Source: Desulfobacteraceae bacterium (GTDB taxonomy: Bacteria > Desulfobacterota > Desulfobacteria > Desulfobacterales > SURF-15). From it: DNA of 19,569 bases. The position numbers and the translations under genes are program-made. Under the pieces are notes generated by a model. That model was not told the origin of the DNA, did not search any database, and saw only the letters and a program-made list of their open reading frames with translations. How positions within the stretch are numbered: position 1 is the stretch's first letter; every line of letters begins with the position of its first letter. Shown here one piece after another: positions 1 through 7,299 of the stretch. The stretch is from the NCBI GenBank assembly GCA_003599475.1, contig QZKK01000068.1:1-19569 (forward strand), written 5' to 3'.

Positions 1-23
1 AAGTCCATCGGCGCATAAATCCG

Positions 24-119
24 GTGACGAATTTACTTGCTCAGGACTTAGTGCCGAGCAAGCAATTATATCTACCCAGTGCCTGATAATACGTCACAAC
101 AATTGCGCGTCGAAGCACT
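24..119 (+). repeat. Left copy of ~96-bp terminal inverted repeat
   Basis: This stretch is the reverse complement of 19474-19569 with a single mismatch (C at 100 against T in the other copy). Similarity stops abruptly just inside position 119. It contains a small internal stem (CTTGCTC at 36-42 pairing with GAGCAAG at 56-62). I see no open reading frame in it. It may be the end of an insertion sequence, a MITE-like element or another dispersed repeat. The family is not recognised. Confidence 0.85.
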
Positions 120-162
120 AAGCTGCAAAAAGCAACCTCTTTCCTGATAGTATCCCAGTTTT

Positions 163-1398
163 TCAGGCAATGGCTCTGGTCCGATCCGGAATCAACGTCC
201 CTTCACACTTGATCAGTTCCGGTTCCCAAACCGCGATCAGGACCGCAATCGACACAAAGATCAGGGAATTGACGAAAAAAACCATGGGAACACCCCAGAG
301 GCTCGCCTCATAGCCGGTCATTAAGTTTCCCACCGACAGAGCGCTGATGGCGAGGGTGCGGGCCCCCGATACCCGTCCTCGCATTTCCGCACTCGAGCGA
401 AGCATCAGTTGAGCCTGAACGAGGGACATGGAAATTCCCTGGGCTGTCCCCGCCATGAAAAGCAGGGCCACGGAAAACTCGAAGGTTCTTGCAAGCGACA
501 GGACCCCAAAAAACGAGGGCCAGGCGATGATGGCGCCGAAGAGGAGCTTCCCCTGATTGATGGATCGGGGCAGAATCCCCGTAACCAGAGCCCCGAGAAT
601 GGCCCCGGCGCCGGCTCCCGCCATCAGCAATCCGTAACCGTCCGCACCCGTGCCGAGAATGCTCCGGGCAAATATCGGCATCAGGGTGTAAAGGGATGGA
701 AAAAGAAACAGGTTGACCATGGCCGCAAGGAGCACCAGCGAAAAGAGGAAACTGTTTTCCTTGATATACCGAAGGCCTGAAACCAGTTCCTCACAGATCG
801 AAGGTCCTTTGCTCCGGCAGTCCTTGAGCGAGATCTTCAGATGGAAAAGGACCAGGAAAGAAAGCAGGAAAGCGGAGGCAATGACCGTGAAACAGGCCGA
901 TGCCCCGATTTTTTCCAGCAGATTTCCGCCGATGAGGGGTCCAAGCACGCTGGTGATCCCGCTGGTCGCCTGCATAAGCGATACGGCCGAGGTGATGTGA
1001 TGATTCAGGACGACGCCGCAGGCGACGCTGTATCGGGCCGAATAGTCGAAGGTATAGCACAGGCTGCCGATAAAGGTGAAAGCGAAGAGATGCCAGACTT
1101 CCAGCAGTGATAAGGCAAACAGCGCCAAAACGGCCAGTGTGGCGGTGCAATAAACAACCTGGGAGGTCAAAAGGACCAGGCGCTCATTGACACGGTCGCT
1201 GAGGGCGCCGCAGAAGGGTCCAAGCAAGGTCAAAGAAAAGCGGCAGGCCCCGAGCATCCCGACCCAGAAAGGAGAACCGGTCAGTTCCAGAACGAGCCAG
1301 GCCCCCACGATTGTTTCGACCCACCGTCCGACCCACGTAAAGAGCCCCGAAACCCAGACCAGACGGAATTGGGCATACCCCAGCGCCGGCAGGAACAT
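163..1398 (-). CDS. Major facilitator superfamily transporter (DHA3/MFS_3-like exporter)
   Basis: The product is a ~411-residue, very hydrophobic protein with about 12 predicted membrane segments, the usual length for MFS permeases. A loop after the second segment carries GALSDRVNER, which matches the MFS motif A (GxLxDRxxRR) in the cytoplasmic loop between TM2 and TM3. The overall pattern resembles the EntS/MFS_3 type of drug, siderophore or macrolide exporters. The substrate cannot be read from the sequence. I choose the ATG at 1398 because AGGTGA lies 5 bases upstream. A GTG at 1407 is in frame but has no spaced ribosome-binding site. The gene is monocistronic and faces away from the ECF operon. 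No convincing terminator is visible in the 45 bases between its stop and the left repeat. Confidence 0.85.
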   Translation of the reverse strand: MFLPALGYAQFRLVWVSGLFTWVGRWVETIVGAWLVLELTGSPFWVGMLGACRFSLTLLGPFCGALSDRVNERLVLLTSQVVYCTATLAVLALFALSLLEVWHLFAFTFIGSLCYTFDYSARYSVACGVVLNHHITSAVSLMQATSGITSVLGPLIGGNLLEKIGASACFTVIASAFLLSFLVLFHLKISLKDCRSKGPSICEELVSGLRYIKENSFLFSLVLLAAMVNLFLFPSLYTLMPIFARSILGTGADGYGLLMAGAGAGAILGALVTGILPRSINQGKLLFGAIIAWPSFFGVLSLARTFEFSVALLFMAGTAQGISMSLVQAQLMLRSSAEMRGRVSGARTLAISALSVGNLMTGYEASLWGVPMVFFVNSLIFVSIAVLIAVWEPELIKCEGTLIPDRTRAIA

Positions 1399-1829
1399 CC
1401 CGCTCACCTTTGATGCCCGGGTTTAAACAGCGTATGCATCGGAACGCCTTGAATCCGCAACGGGGGCCTTGAAGCGTCGCATCCATTTCATCCTGCCACA
1501 AGCTATTCGAAATTCTAACGGCTGTCAAACCGGCGATTCTCCGCCCGAACCCGACGTCTCTTTCTTCCTCCATCCATTTTCGCAACCGCCGGGAGTCGGG
1601 CGCGGATCGGGGATTCGGATGGGTCCTCCCGGGTGGGTCACAGGTCTTTTGGAGGCCGAATGAAACCCCCGCATGATCTGTTATGCTATTTTTACAAAGA
1701 TCTGTATCTGTTTTTTTATTTACAGGTCCCCTACGATGAGTAAATTTTGGAATACTCCAGGATGATGGTCGGAAAAATTAACGATACGATACAAGGACGG
1801 ATTATCCCGGGTCAGAGGAGGAAGAAATC
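1399..1829. other. Divergent intergenic region without a recognised gene
   Basis: This is 431 bases between the start of the minus-strand exporter and the plus-strand ECF operon, so it must hold promoters for both. An AT-rich patch (about 1680-1750, with a run of seven T and repeated GATCTGT/GATCTGTA words) is the likeliest promoter region. I could not assign clear -35/-10 boxes. I looked for RFN, THI-box and cobalamin riboswitch signatures, which often precede ECF S-component genes, and saw none. A 64-codon open frame at 1469-1663 has no supporting features. Confidence 0.5.
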
Positions 1830-2420
1830 ATGGAAACAGCAGCGAAAGTAAAGGCCAGGCTCAGTACATTGGGAGCTAAGGACATTGCCCTGATCGCCGT
1901 TTTCAGCGGTCTGGTGTTCGTACTTACCATGTTCGCCATTCCCATGCCGGCCGGGGGATTCTGGCACTTCGGCAATGCCATGATCATCCTCTCCGGATTG
2001 ATGTTCGGGGGCCTCGTGGGCGGGCTTTGCGGAACCATCGGCGCAACGCTCGCAGACCTTGTCCTCGGGTACGGAATGTGGGCGCCATGGACGTTTTTCA
2101 TTAAATTTTTTGTCGGTCTTCTCCCGGGGATCATCTCAGACGGCAAATCGGTGCCGAAAACCGTCATCGGGATCGTCGCCGGATGGCTGGTCAACTATGT
2201 ATTATATACGTTTGCATACATGGTCCTTTTGGGGTGGCCTTCTGCGGTGCAGTGGTTGGCAGCCGATCTGGTTACCATCGCCTATACTATCGGCGCTCCG
2301 CTGATCGTCTGGCTTGCCCTGCGAAGAGGCTTCCCCCGCATTTTTGATTACAGGGAGTCCGTAAAATCCACGCTGGATATCTATTTTCAGCGCAAAAACG
2401 ACGCCTTGAAACCGGAATAG
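1830..2420 (+). CDS. ECF transporter S component (substrate-binding membrane subunit)
   Basis: This is a 196-residue integral membrane protein with about six hydrophobic segments, the size and topology of energy-coupling-factor S components. The block around residues 30-80 (IPMPAGGFWHFGNAMIIL, GLVGGLCGTIGATLADLVLGY, then a Thr-Phe-Phe-Ile-Lys stretch) resembles the PF07155/PF12822 S-component families, where the conserved small-residue helix faces the T subunit. The S component gives the transporter its specificity. Members carry riboflavin, thiamine precursors, queuosine precursors and others, and I cannot tell which here. The ATG at 1830 follows a strong GAGGAGG about 8 bases upstream. The ATPase and T genes follow directly, making a complete dedicated ECF cassette. 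Confidence 0.85.
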   Translation: METAAKVKARLSTLGAKDIALIAVFSGLVFVLTMFAIPMPAGGFWHFGNAMIILSGLMFGGLVGGLCGTIGATLADLVLGYGMWAPWTFFIKFFVGLLPGIISDGKSVPKTVIGIVAGWLVNYVLYTFAYMVLLGWPSAVQWLAADLVTIAYTIGAPLIVWLALRRGFPRIFDYRESVKSTLDIYFQRKNDALKPE

Positions 2421-2465
2421 CCCGATCCTTCACCGAAAAGCCGGCGCATGGGTTGAAACGCAGAG

Positions 2466-4208
2466 ATGAGTCACGATCCCATCATTCGAATCGAAAATCT
2501 GACCTTCTCCTATCCCCGGATGACCCGGCCCGTATTGGAGGACATCCGTCTGGCGATCGAACCGGGAGAATGGGTCATCCTCACAGGGGCAAACAGCAGC
2601 GGCAAGACGACATTGGGCAAATGCATGAACGGGCTGGTTCCCTACTCCACGGGCGGCAAGTTTCGAGGCCGCGTGACCGTGTGCGGCGACAATACGCTTC
2701 ACAAAAACGTCAGCGAACTGGCCGTTTCCGCGGGGTTTGTTTTCCCGAACCCGGAGGATCAGCTCGCGACACCCCTGGTCGAGGATGAAATCGCATTCGG
2801 GCTGTGCAATATCGGAACCCCGCGCGATGAAATCTTCAGACGCATCGCATCGGTGACAAACCGGCTCGGGATCCAGGATCTGCGGTCCAAGGCGACGTTC
2901 CGTCTTTCCACCGGCCAGCAGCAGTTGATCGCAATCGCCTCCAGCCTGGTCATGCAGACGCCGGTGCTCATCCTGGACGACCCCCTGTCCCATCTCAATC
3001 AGAGCACATCGGAGAAAGTGATTCGAACCGTCCGGGATCTGAATGCAGCGGGTACGAGCATCGTATGGATATCCCCGGATCTCTCGGAAACCTTCGAATT
3101 CGCCGATCGCATCCTTCTTCTGGATCAGGGACGGATTGCATTCAACGGCACGCCCCGGCAGATGATCCACGAATTGGACCTCCGGAGCCTGCCCGTGATC
3201 GCGCCGCAGTTTCTGGAATGTTCCTTTGCCCTGGTCGAGACAGGGCTGACCGCTGAAATCATCCAACCGTCGCTCGAAGAGACCATCGACAAGCTCCGGA
3301 GGGTCGTCGGCCGGAAACAGCAGGCGCCGGAGATCCCCCCGAAGGCGGATTCCCGCGCCGCTGCGGAACCGATGGTCCGCTTTACCCACGTAGACTTCAG
3401 GTATCCCAACGGAGTCGATGCGCTCGACGACATCAATCTGGAATTTTATCCGGGTGACTTCATTCTGCTTTCGGGATGGAACGGTTCCGGGAAAACAACC
3501 CTGGCGAAGCACATCAACGGCCTCCTGCGCCCCACGGAGGGAACTGTCTTCCTCGGCGGACGGGACATCAAAGGGGTCCCTACCTCCGAGCTCGCCCGGA
3601 AGGTCGGTTTTCTGTTTCAGAATCCGGACCACCAGCTCCACAAGGCCACCGTCCGGGAGGAGCTGGCCTTTTCCTTGAGAAATTTCAGGGTGCCCGAAGA
3701 CCGGATCACCGAAAAGATCGAGCGGATTTCGGAGCAATTCAACCTGAAAGAGCTTTTGGACCGTTCCCCGCAGGAGCTCAGCGGCAGCGAGAAGAAGAAA
3801 GTGACCGTCGCCTCCGTCCTGATCTACGATCCTGCGATCGTGATCTTCGATGAGGCCACCGCCAATCTGGACGGCAAAGAGACGAAAAACATCATTCGGA
3901 TCATCGAAGAGTACCATAATGAAAACCGGGTCATCATATCCATCTCCCACGGCATCCGCATGTGGGCGGAATCGACCCGCTTGAATCGCGTCATCATCAT
4001 GAAGGCAGGACGCGTCGCCGATACCGGGCAACCGGAAAGGATCCTGTGCGATCCGGAGATTATGGGATATCTCAACGGCAAGCTGCTGCCGGTGACGCAA
4101 ATCGCCCGCTCCCTTTCGGATCGGGGGTGCTCACCGCTATTGTTCAGCACCGCACAACTGGTTGAAGAAATCAGGAAAACGGAGAATCATCGTGCTGCTG
4201 CCCAGTGA
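2466..4208 (+). CDS. ECF transporter ATPase, two ABC domains fused (EcfA-EcfA' type)
   Basis: The 580-residue cytoplasmic protein holds two complete ABC nucleotide-binding domains in tandem and so supplies both ATPase halves of an ECF importer. Domain 1 has Walker A GANSSGKTT (41-49), a Q-loop segment FPNPEDQ, signature LSTGQ (147-151) and Walker B LILDD (168-172). Domain 2 has Walker A GWNGSGKTT (337-345), Q-loop FQNPDHQ, signature LSGSE (438-442) and Walker B VIFDEA (about 459-464). A Lys/Pro/Ala-rich linker lies near 280-300. The catalytic Glu after Walker B is Asp in domain 1 but Glu in domain 2, suggesting unequal ATPase sites. The signature in domain 2 is also degenerate (LSGSE for LSGGQ). 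It lies 45 bases downstream of the S gene and overlaps the T gene, so the three are probably co-transcribed. Confidence 0.93.
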   Translation: MSHDPIIRIENLTFSYPRMTRPVLEDIRLAIEPGEWVILTGANSSGKTTLGKCMNGLVPYSTGGKFRGRVTVCGDNTLHKNVSELAVSAGFVFPNPEDQLATPLVEDEIAFGLCNIGTPRDEIFRRIASVTNRLGIQDLRSKATFRLSTGQQQLIAIASSLVMQTPVLILDDPLSHLNQSTSEKVIRTVRDLNAAGTSIVWISPDLSETFEFADRILLLDQGRIAFNGTPRQMIHELDLRSLPVIAPQFLECSFALVETGLTAEIIQPSLEETIDKLRRVVGRKQQAPEIPPKADSRAAAEPMVRFTHVDFRYPNGVDALDDINLEFYPGDFILLSGWNGSGKTTLAKHINGLLRPTEGTVFLGGRDIKGVPTSELARKVGFLFQNPDHQLHKATVREELAFSLRNFRVPEDRITEKIERISEQFNLKELLDRSPQELSGSEKKKVTVASVLIYDPAIVIFDEATANLDGKETKNIIRIIEEYHNENRVIISISHGIRMWAESTRLNRVIIMKAGRVADTGQPERILCDPEIMGYLNGKLLPVTQIARSLSDRGCSPLLFSTAQLVEEIRKTENHRAAAQ

Positions 4209-5070
4209 TCGGCTCATCCAGGATATGCTCGGTAAAAAAGGGGACAGCCGGCTCCATAAACTCGATCCGCGCACAAAAATCATCTGGTTCGGCCTGATGT
4301 TCGCCACCGGATTCATGGTCCTGGACAATCTGTTTGCCCTGGCGGCGCTGTTTGCCTACATCCTGATTCTGGGGCGTCTTGCAGGGGTGACCCGTAAACA
4401 GCTCGCCATGATCCGGATCGTACTCCCCCTTTTCGGGATGGTCTTTTTTTTCAACCTCCTTTTACTGCCGCTGGTTCACACCCTCGACCAGACGGTCATC
4501 TTCCGGTTTCCCTTCAACTATCCGTGGAATTATCTTCTTCCCCAGGCATTTTCCCATTCGCCCGTGGTCATCACCCGGGAAAGCCTCTACATGGGAATTA
4601 CAAGGGGCATGGTGTTGCTGACGTTCAGCGGCGCTGCGGCGCTCTTTATGCTCTTGATCGAGATCACCGAGCTGGTCGAAGGCATGATGCTGATGAAAAT
4701 ACCCTATAAGTTGGCCTTCATCTGCGGACTGGCGATCAATTATATTCCGGTGCTCTTCAGGGACATTTCCATGATCTCAGAAGCCCAGAAAGCCCGGGGG
4801 CACCGTTTGGACCAGGGGAATTTTCTCGTCAAGTTGAAATCCACGGCGGCGCTGTTGCTTCCGGCCATCAACTGCGCCTATATCCGGGCCGGAAATATCG
4901 CCGACTCGATGAATTCAAGGGCCTTCGGCGCCGTCGCCCGGCGCACGACCCTGACCGAAAGAAGAATGACGATCCGGGACGGCTGGTTCCTGGCCTTAAA
5001 CATCGCTGTTTCCGCCGGGGGCGTTCTCGTCAGCTTCTTTGCGGACATGGGAATTTTTATTCGGTTCTGA
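4192..5070 (+). CDS. ecfT: ECF transporter T component (EcfT-like transmembrane protein)
   Basis: This is a ~292-residue membrane protein with hydrophobic segments from about residue 27 onward. It has the family N-terminal hallmark LHKLDPRTKI. The first coupling-helix Ala-Arg-Gly motif is present as SEAQKARGHRLDQ. The second is altered to SMNSRAFGAV (Ser-Arg-Ala in place of Ala-Arg-Gly). These motifs dock EcfT onto the two ATPase domains. I chose the GTG at 4192, which has GGAG 7 bases upstream. This gives a 17-base overlap with the ATPase gene, compatible with translational coupling. A TTG at 4162 is in frame but lacks a site. The protein connects the ATPase to the S component at 1830. Confidence 0.88.
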   Translation: MLLPSDRLIQDMLGKKGDSRLHKLDPRTKIIWFGLMFATGFMVLDNLFALAALFAYILILGRLAGVTRKQLAMIRIVLPLFGMVFFFNLLLLPLVHTLDQTVIFRFPFNYPWNYLLPQAFSHSPVVITRESLYMGITRGMVLLTFSGAAALFMLLIEITELVEGMMLMKIPYKLAFICGLAINYIPVLFRDISMISEAQKARGHRLDQGNFLVKLKSTAALLLPAINCAYIRAGNIADSMNSRAFGAVARRTTLTERRMTIRDGWFLALNIAVSAGGVLVSFFADMGIFIRF

Positions 5071-5088
5071 CAACAAAGGAGGTTTTCA

Positions 5089-5829
5089 ATGGAACAGCAA
5101 AAAGTGATCGACGCCCACGCGCATATCGGGGATTTCGGGGGCTGGGCCAATGTCCGGATTTCAGATGACCAGCTTCTTTCCGACATGGACCGCTTCCATA
5201 TCGAGAAAACCGTCGTTTTCATGATCCCGAATGACATCGTCCGTCGGGCGGTTCAAAAATATCCGGATCGTCTGATCGGCTTTGTCTGGGTGAACCCCAA
5301 CGAGGGGCAAAAGGCACTGGATGAGGTAAAGCGCGCCCTTGGCGACTGGGGGTTTCGGGGGATCAAACTGCATCCCCTGTTCCATGCGTTCATCCCCGGC
5401 GACGAAACGGTTGTGCCGATCATGGAGCAGGCAAGGCAGTTCCAGGTTCCGGTCCTGTTTCATTCGGGACATCCGCCCTTTTCGCTGCCCTGGCAGATCG
5501 GAGAGGTCGCAGAGCGTTTCCCGGATGTTCCCATCATCATGGGGCACATGGGACACGGACACGGGCTCTACATCCACGGTGCCATCACGACCGCAAGGAA
5601 ATATTCCAATATTTATCTTGAGACCTCGGGGATGCCCATGCATACGAAGATTAAAGAGGCTTATGAATTGGTCGGATCGGACCGGGTGATGTACGGATCG
5701 GACGCCCCTTTTCATGACCACTCGGTGGAAATGCAGCGGGTGCGGGTTTCCGGACTGGACGAAACGGCGCTCAACAGGGTGTTTTATGAAAATGCCGCAA
5801 AACTGCTCGGCTTGATCCCCTCTCCCTGA
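5089..5829 (+). CDS. Metal-dependent amidohydrolase family protein (Amidohydro_2, TIM barrel)
   Basis: The 246-residue protein is a compact member of the PF04909/COG2159 hydrolases. Visible metal and active-site motifs are His-Ala-His at residues 10-12 (DAHAHIGDF), GIKLHP near 93, FHSGHPPF near 125, GHMGHGHG near 155 and a late YGSDAPF near 205, whose Asp is the usual catalytic acid. No signal peptide is seen, so it should be cytoplasmic. A near-perfect AAAGGAGG lies 7 bases before the ATG, and the gene follows ecfT by 18 bases. It therefore belongs to the importer operon and may process the imported compound or a derivative (inference). Family members hydrolyse amides or decarboxylate aromatic and dihydroxy acids, so the reaction is undetermined. 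Confidence 0.85.
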   Translation: MEQQKVIDAHAHIGDFGGWANVRISDDQLLSDMDRFHIEKTVVFMIPNDIVRRAVQKYPDRLIGFVWVNPNEGQKALDEVKRALGDWGFRGIKLHPLFHAFIPGDETVVPIMEQARQFQVPVLFHSGHPPFSLPWQIGEVAERFPDVPIIMGHMGHGHGLYIHGAITTARKYSNIYLETSGMPMHTKIKEAYELVGSDRVMYGSDAPFHDHSVEMQRVRVSGLDETALNRVFYENAAKLLGLIPSP

Positions 5830-5912
5830 TCCGCTGACCGTTTGCGTCGAGCAGCGACTGTGCCGCTGAAAAGTCGCAGAGCGATGGCGTAGCAAGGAAG
5901 AACAAAAATTAT

Positions 5913-6095
5913 ATGACTACCAAAGAAAGAATAAAAGAGATCGTCGAAAACCAACCAGAGGATGCCACCTATGAAGAAATAGTGAGAGAACTGGCATTTG
6001 CGGGGATGGTTGAGCGGGGCCTAAAAGACGTTCGCGAGGGACGTGTAATCTCGAATGAGGAAGTTGGAAAGCGAATTCGGCTATGGCAGAAATAA
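5913..6095 (+). CDS. Small antitoxin-like protein of a type II toxin-antitoxin pair (toxin lost)
   Basis: The product is a 60-residue charged, helical protein. The N-terminal half (KERIKEIVENQPEDATYEEI) followed by a region ending EGRVISNEEVGKRIRLW is typical of small antitoxins paired with RelE/ParE toxins. The VISNEEV segment is the common antitoxin tail that wraps the toxin. A Shine-Dalgarno-like AAGGAAG lies rather far upstream of the ATG (about 12 bases). The next frame begins a toxin-like start overlapping this stop by 13 bases, but it ends after nine codons, so the antitoxin seems to be an orphan. Assignment to a named antitoxin family is uncertain. Confidence 0.65.
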   Translation: MTTKERIKEIVENQPEDATYEEIVRELAFAGMVERGLKDVREGRVISNEEVGKRIRLWQK

Positions 6096-6112
6096 GGTGG
6101 AGATTCGCATGA
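6083..6112 (+). pseudogene. Truncated RelE/ParE-type toxin start (nine codons)
   Basis: Starting inside the antitoxin gene, ATG at 6083 reads MAEIRWRFA and then stops at TGA. Met-Ala-Glu-Ile-Arg-Trp is a common opening of RelE/ParE toxins that sit downstream of this type of antitoxin, and a short overlap with the antitoxin is the normal arrangement. Everything after codon 9 is missing and is replaced by the DUF1186 gene. I infer that a deletion or insertion removed the toxin body. A chance match is possible because the segment is so short. Confidence 0.5.
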
Positions 6113-6999
6113 TGGATTCGAAAATAGCTGAGATATTGGAAGGATTCAGGAATTTTAACGGCGTCTATCACCGGGGTCTGGTGGATGCGGCAGTGGAAAG
6201 AAAGGACGAGATCACCCCCTGTTTGATCGAGGTTCTGGAGAATCTCCTTTCCGATCCGGGGAAATACATCGAAAACCCGGATCTTTTCGATCTTACCTAT
6301 GCGGTGATGCTTCTCGGCCACTTCAGGGAACCTGAGGCGCATAAGGTGATCGTAGACGTTTTCAGCATTCCGGGAAGGCTCTCCCATGACCTGTTCGGAG
6401 ATATCGTGACCGAAGATCTGCCGATGATTCTGCTGCGAACCTGCAACGGTTCTCTCGATCGGATAAAGTCTCTGGCGTTGAATAAAAGTGCGGATGATTA
6501 CTGCCGATCTTCGGCGCTGCATGCCATGGCTTATGCGGTCCTTGAAGGCATTGTCAGCCGCGAAGAAGTACTGGCATTTTATGGAAATTTGTTTACCGGC
6601 GATGAAGCGAGTGAAGACTCCGATTTCTGGGGGCTTCTGGCTTGCCTTGTCAACGATTTGTATCCGGAAGAATTGATGGACACCATCCGCCGCGCCTTCG
6701 AAGATGGCGTCATCAATCCGGGAATGATCGGCTATCCGTCCTTTGAGAGAAATCTTGATCGAGGCAGGGAAAGCTGCCTTCGAGAATTCCGGAAGGATTT
6801 CGAGAGAAACAGTCTGGACAACCTCCATGCCCGTATGTCCTGGTGGGCCTGTTTCAATCCCGAGCCCAAAGGACCGCTTCCGATTTCCTATCCTGCGGTG
6901 CATCCTCCGGCATCGCGCACTTCGAACAAAAAGCAAAAAAAAGATCAGAAAAAGAAGAAGAATATGGCCAAGGCATCGAGGAGAAAAAACCGCCGTTGA
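6109..6999 (+). CDS. DUF1186 family protein with lysine-rich tail
   Basis: The ~296-residue soluble protein matches the pattern of the uncharacterised DUF1186 family. It is predicted to be all-helical, with conserved stretches such as LTYAVMLLGHFREPEAH, DIVTEDLPMILLRTCNG and YCRSSALHAMAYAV spaced like HEAT-type helical repeats. Many relatives end in a zinc-binding SEC-C motif. That motif is absent here, and the last ~25 residues are almost all Lys, Arg, Gln and Asn (KKQKKDQKKKK and so on), which could bind nucleic acid or be a degraded SEC-C region. I chose ATG 6109 because AAGGTGGAG precedes it by about 7 bases. An in-frame ATG at 6055 would only translate antitoxin DNA in another frame. The biochemical role is unknown. 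Confidence 0.75.
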   Translation: MMDSKIAEILEGFRNFNGVYHRGLVDAAVERKDEITPCLIEVLENLLSDPGKYIENPDLFDLTYAVMLLGHFREPEAHKVIVDVFSIPGRLSHDLFGDIVTEDLPMILLRTCNGSLDRIKSLALNKSADDYCRSSALHAMAYAVLEGIVSREEVLAFYGNLFTGDEASEDSDFWGLLACLVNDLYPEELMDTIRRAFEDGVINPGMIGYPSFERNLDRGRESCLREFRKDFERNSLDNLHARMSWWACFNPEPKGPLPISYPAVHPPASRTSNKKQKKDQKKKKNMAKASRRKNRR

Positions 7000-7001
7000 T
7001 A

Positions 7002-7262
7002 TCCTAAGCTCCTCCGGTTCATTGCCCGCACGATCGATATGGAAACGCTGGAAAAGGCTGTTCCAGAAAGGATGCCCAGTCTTTCCGAAGCGTCTTCGAT
7101 GATTTCTCTCACAATTTGTGAGAGAAATCTATCGGGTCTCGGTGAAATCATAATAGCGCCTGCACCGGAGGCGGGTGGCCGGACATGGCGCCGCAGCAGC
7201 AGACACGGCTTATTTCTTGAAATCAGCAGGCTGTGACTCCAAGGAATTCTCTCGATAATGTG
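7002..7262 (-). pseudogene. Probable remnant of a second DUF1016 (YhcG-type) nuclease gene
   Basis: The minus strand has an open stretch whose translation contains HIIERIPWSHSLLIS (about 7262-7203), which closely resembles the conserved Ile-Pro-Trp-Gly/Ser-His-Asn motif of DUF1016 proteins. Further on comes FLSQIVREI (about 7131-7105), which resembles FLAQLVREL and LSQLVREL in the intact DUF1016 gene at 14150-15283. The rest diverges and no catalytic core is present. I read this as a decayed internal piece, separating the DUF1186 gene from the AAA ATPase. The motif matches are short, so confidence is limited. Confidence 0.35.
7101..7129. repeat. Perfect 14-bp inverted repeat with one-base centre
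   Basis: GATTTCTCTCACAA is followed by a single T and its exact reverse complement. The core TCTCTCACA...TGTGAGAGA is shared with the two palindromes inside the DUF1016 gene (14901-14921 and 14961-14982). It could form a strong hairpin, act as a protein-binding site, or be a member of a small dispersed palindromic repeat family. Confidence 0.75.
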
Positions 7263-7264
7263 AT

Positions 7265-7293
7265 TTGACAGGCTCATATTATCGCGATAAATT
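7265..7293 (+). promoter_or_regulatory. Candidate sigma-70 promoter for the AAA/DUF4143 gene
   Basis: A perfect -35 TTGACA (7265-7270), a 17-base spacer and a -10-like TAAATT (7288-7293) lie directly before the ATG at 7300. Transcription from this promoter would begin at about the start codon, giving a leaderless or nearly leaderless mRNA. A 12-base palindrome TTATCGCGATAA (7279-7290) overlaps the spacer and -10 region and could be an operator. Confidence 0.45.
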
Positions 7294-7299
7294 GAGCGC

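Noticed and set aside
1469..1663. A 64-codon plus-strand frame in the divergent intergenic region
   Set aside because: No ribosome-binding site, low-complexity composition and no recognisable feature.
1660..1829. Possible vitamin riboswitch before the ECF S-component gene
   Set aside because: None of the conserved RFN, THI-box or cobalamin element sequences could be found by eye.
2430..4100. A 556-codon open frame on the minus strand opposite the double ATPase gene
   Set aside because: The plus-strand frame has two full sets of ABC motifs; the antisense frame has an unnatural composition, no recognisable domain and is a by-product of GC-rich coding.
4162..4191. TTG start for the ECF T component
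   Set aside because: It lacks a ribosome-binding site, while the GTG at 4192 has GGAG at the right distance and begins just before the conserved N-terminus.
5161..5895. A 244-codon minus-strand frame opposite the amidohydrolase
   Set aside because: The plus strand has the metal-binding histidine pattern and a near-perfect Shine-Dalgarno; the antisense frame has neither.
6055..6108. Upstream ATG start for the DUF1186 gene
   Set aside because: The extra residues are an out-of-frame reading of the antitoxin gene; ATG 6109 has its own Shine-Dalgarno.
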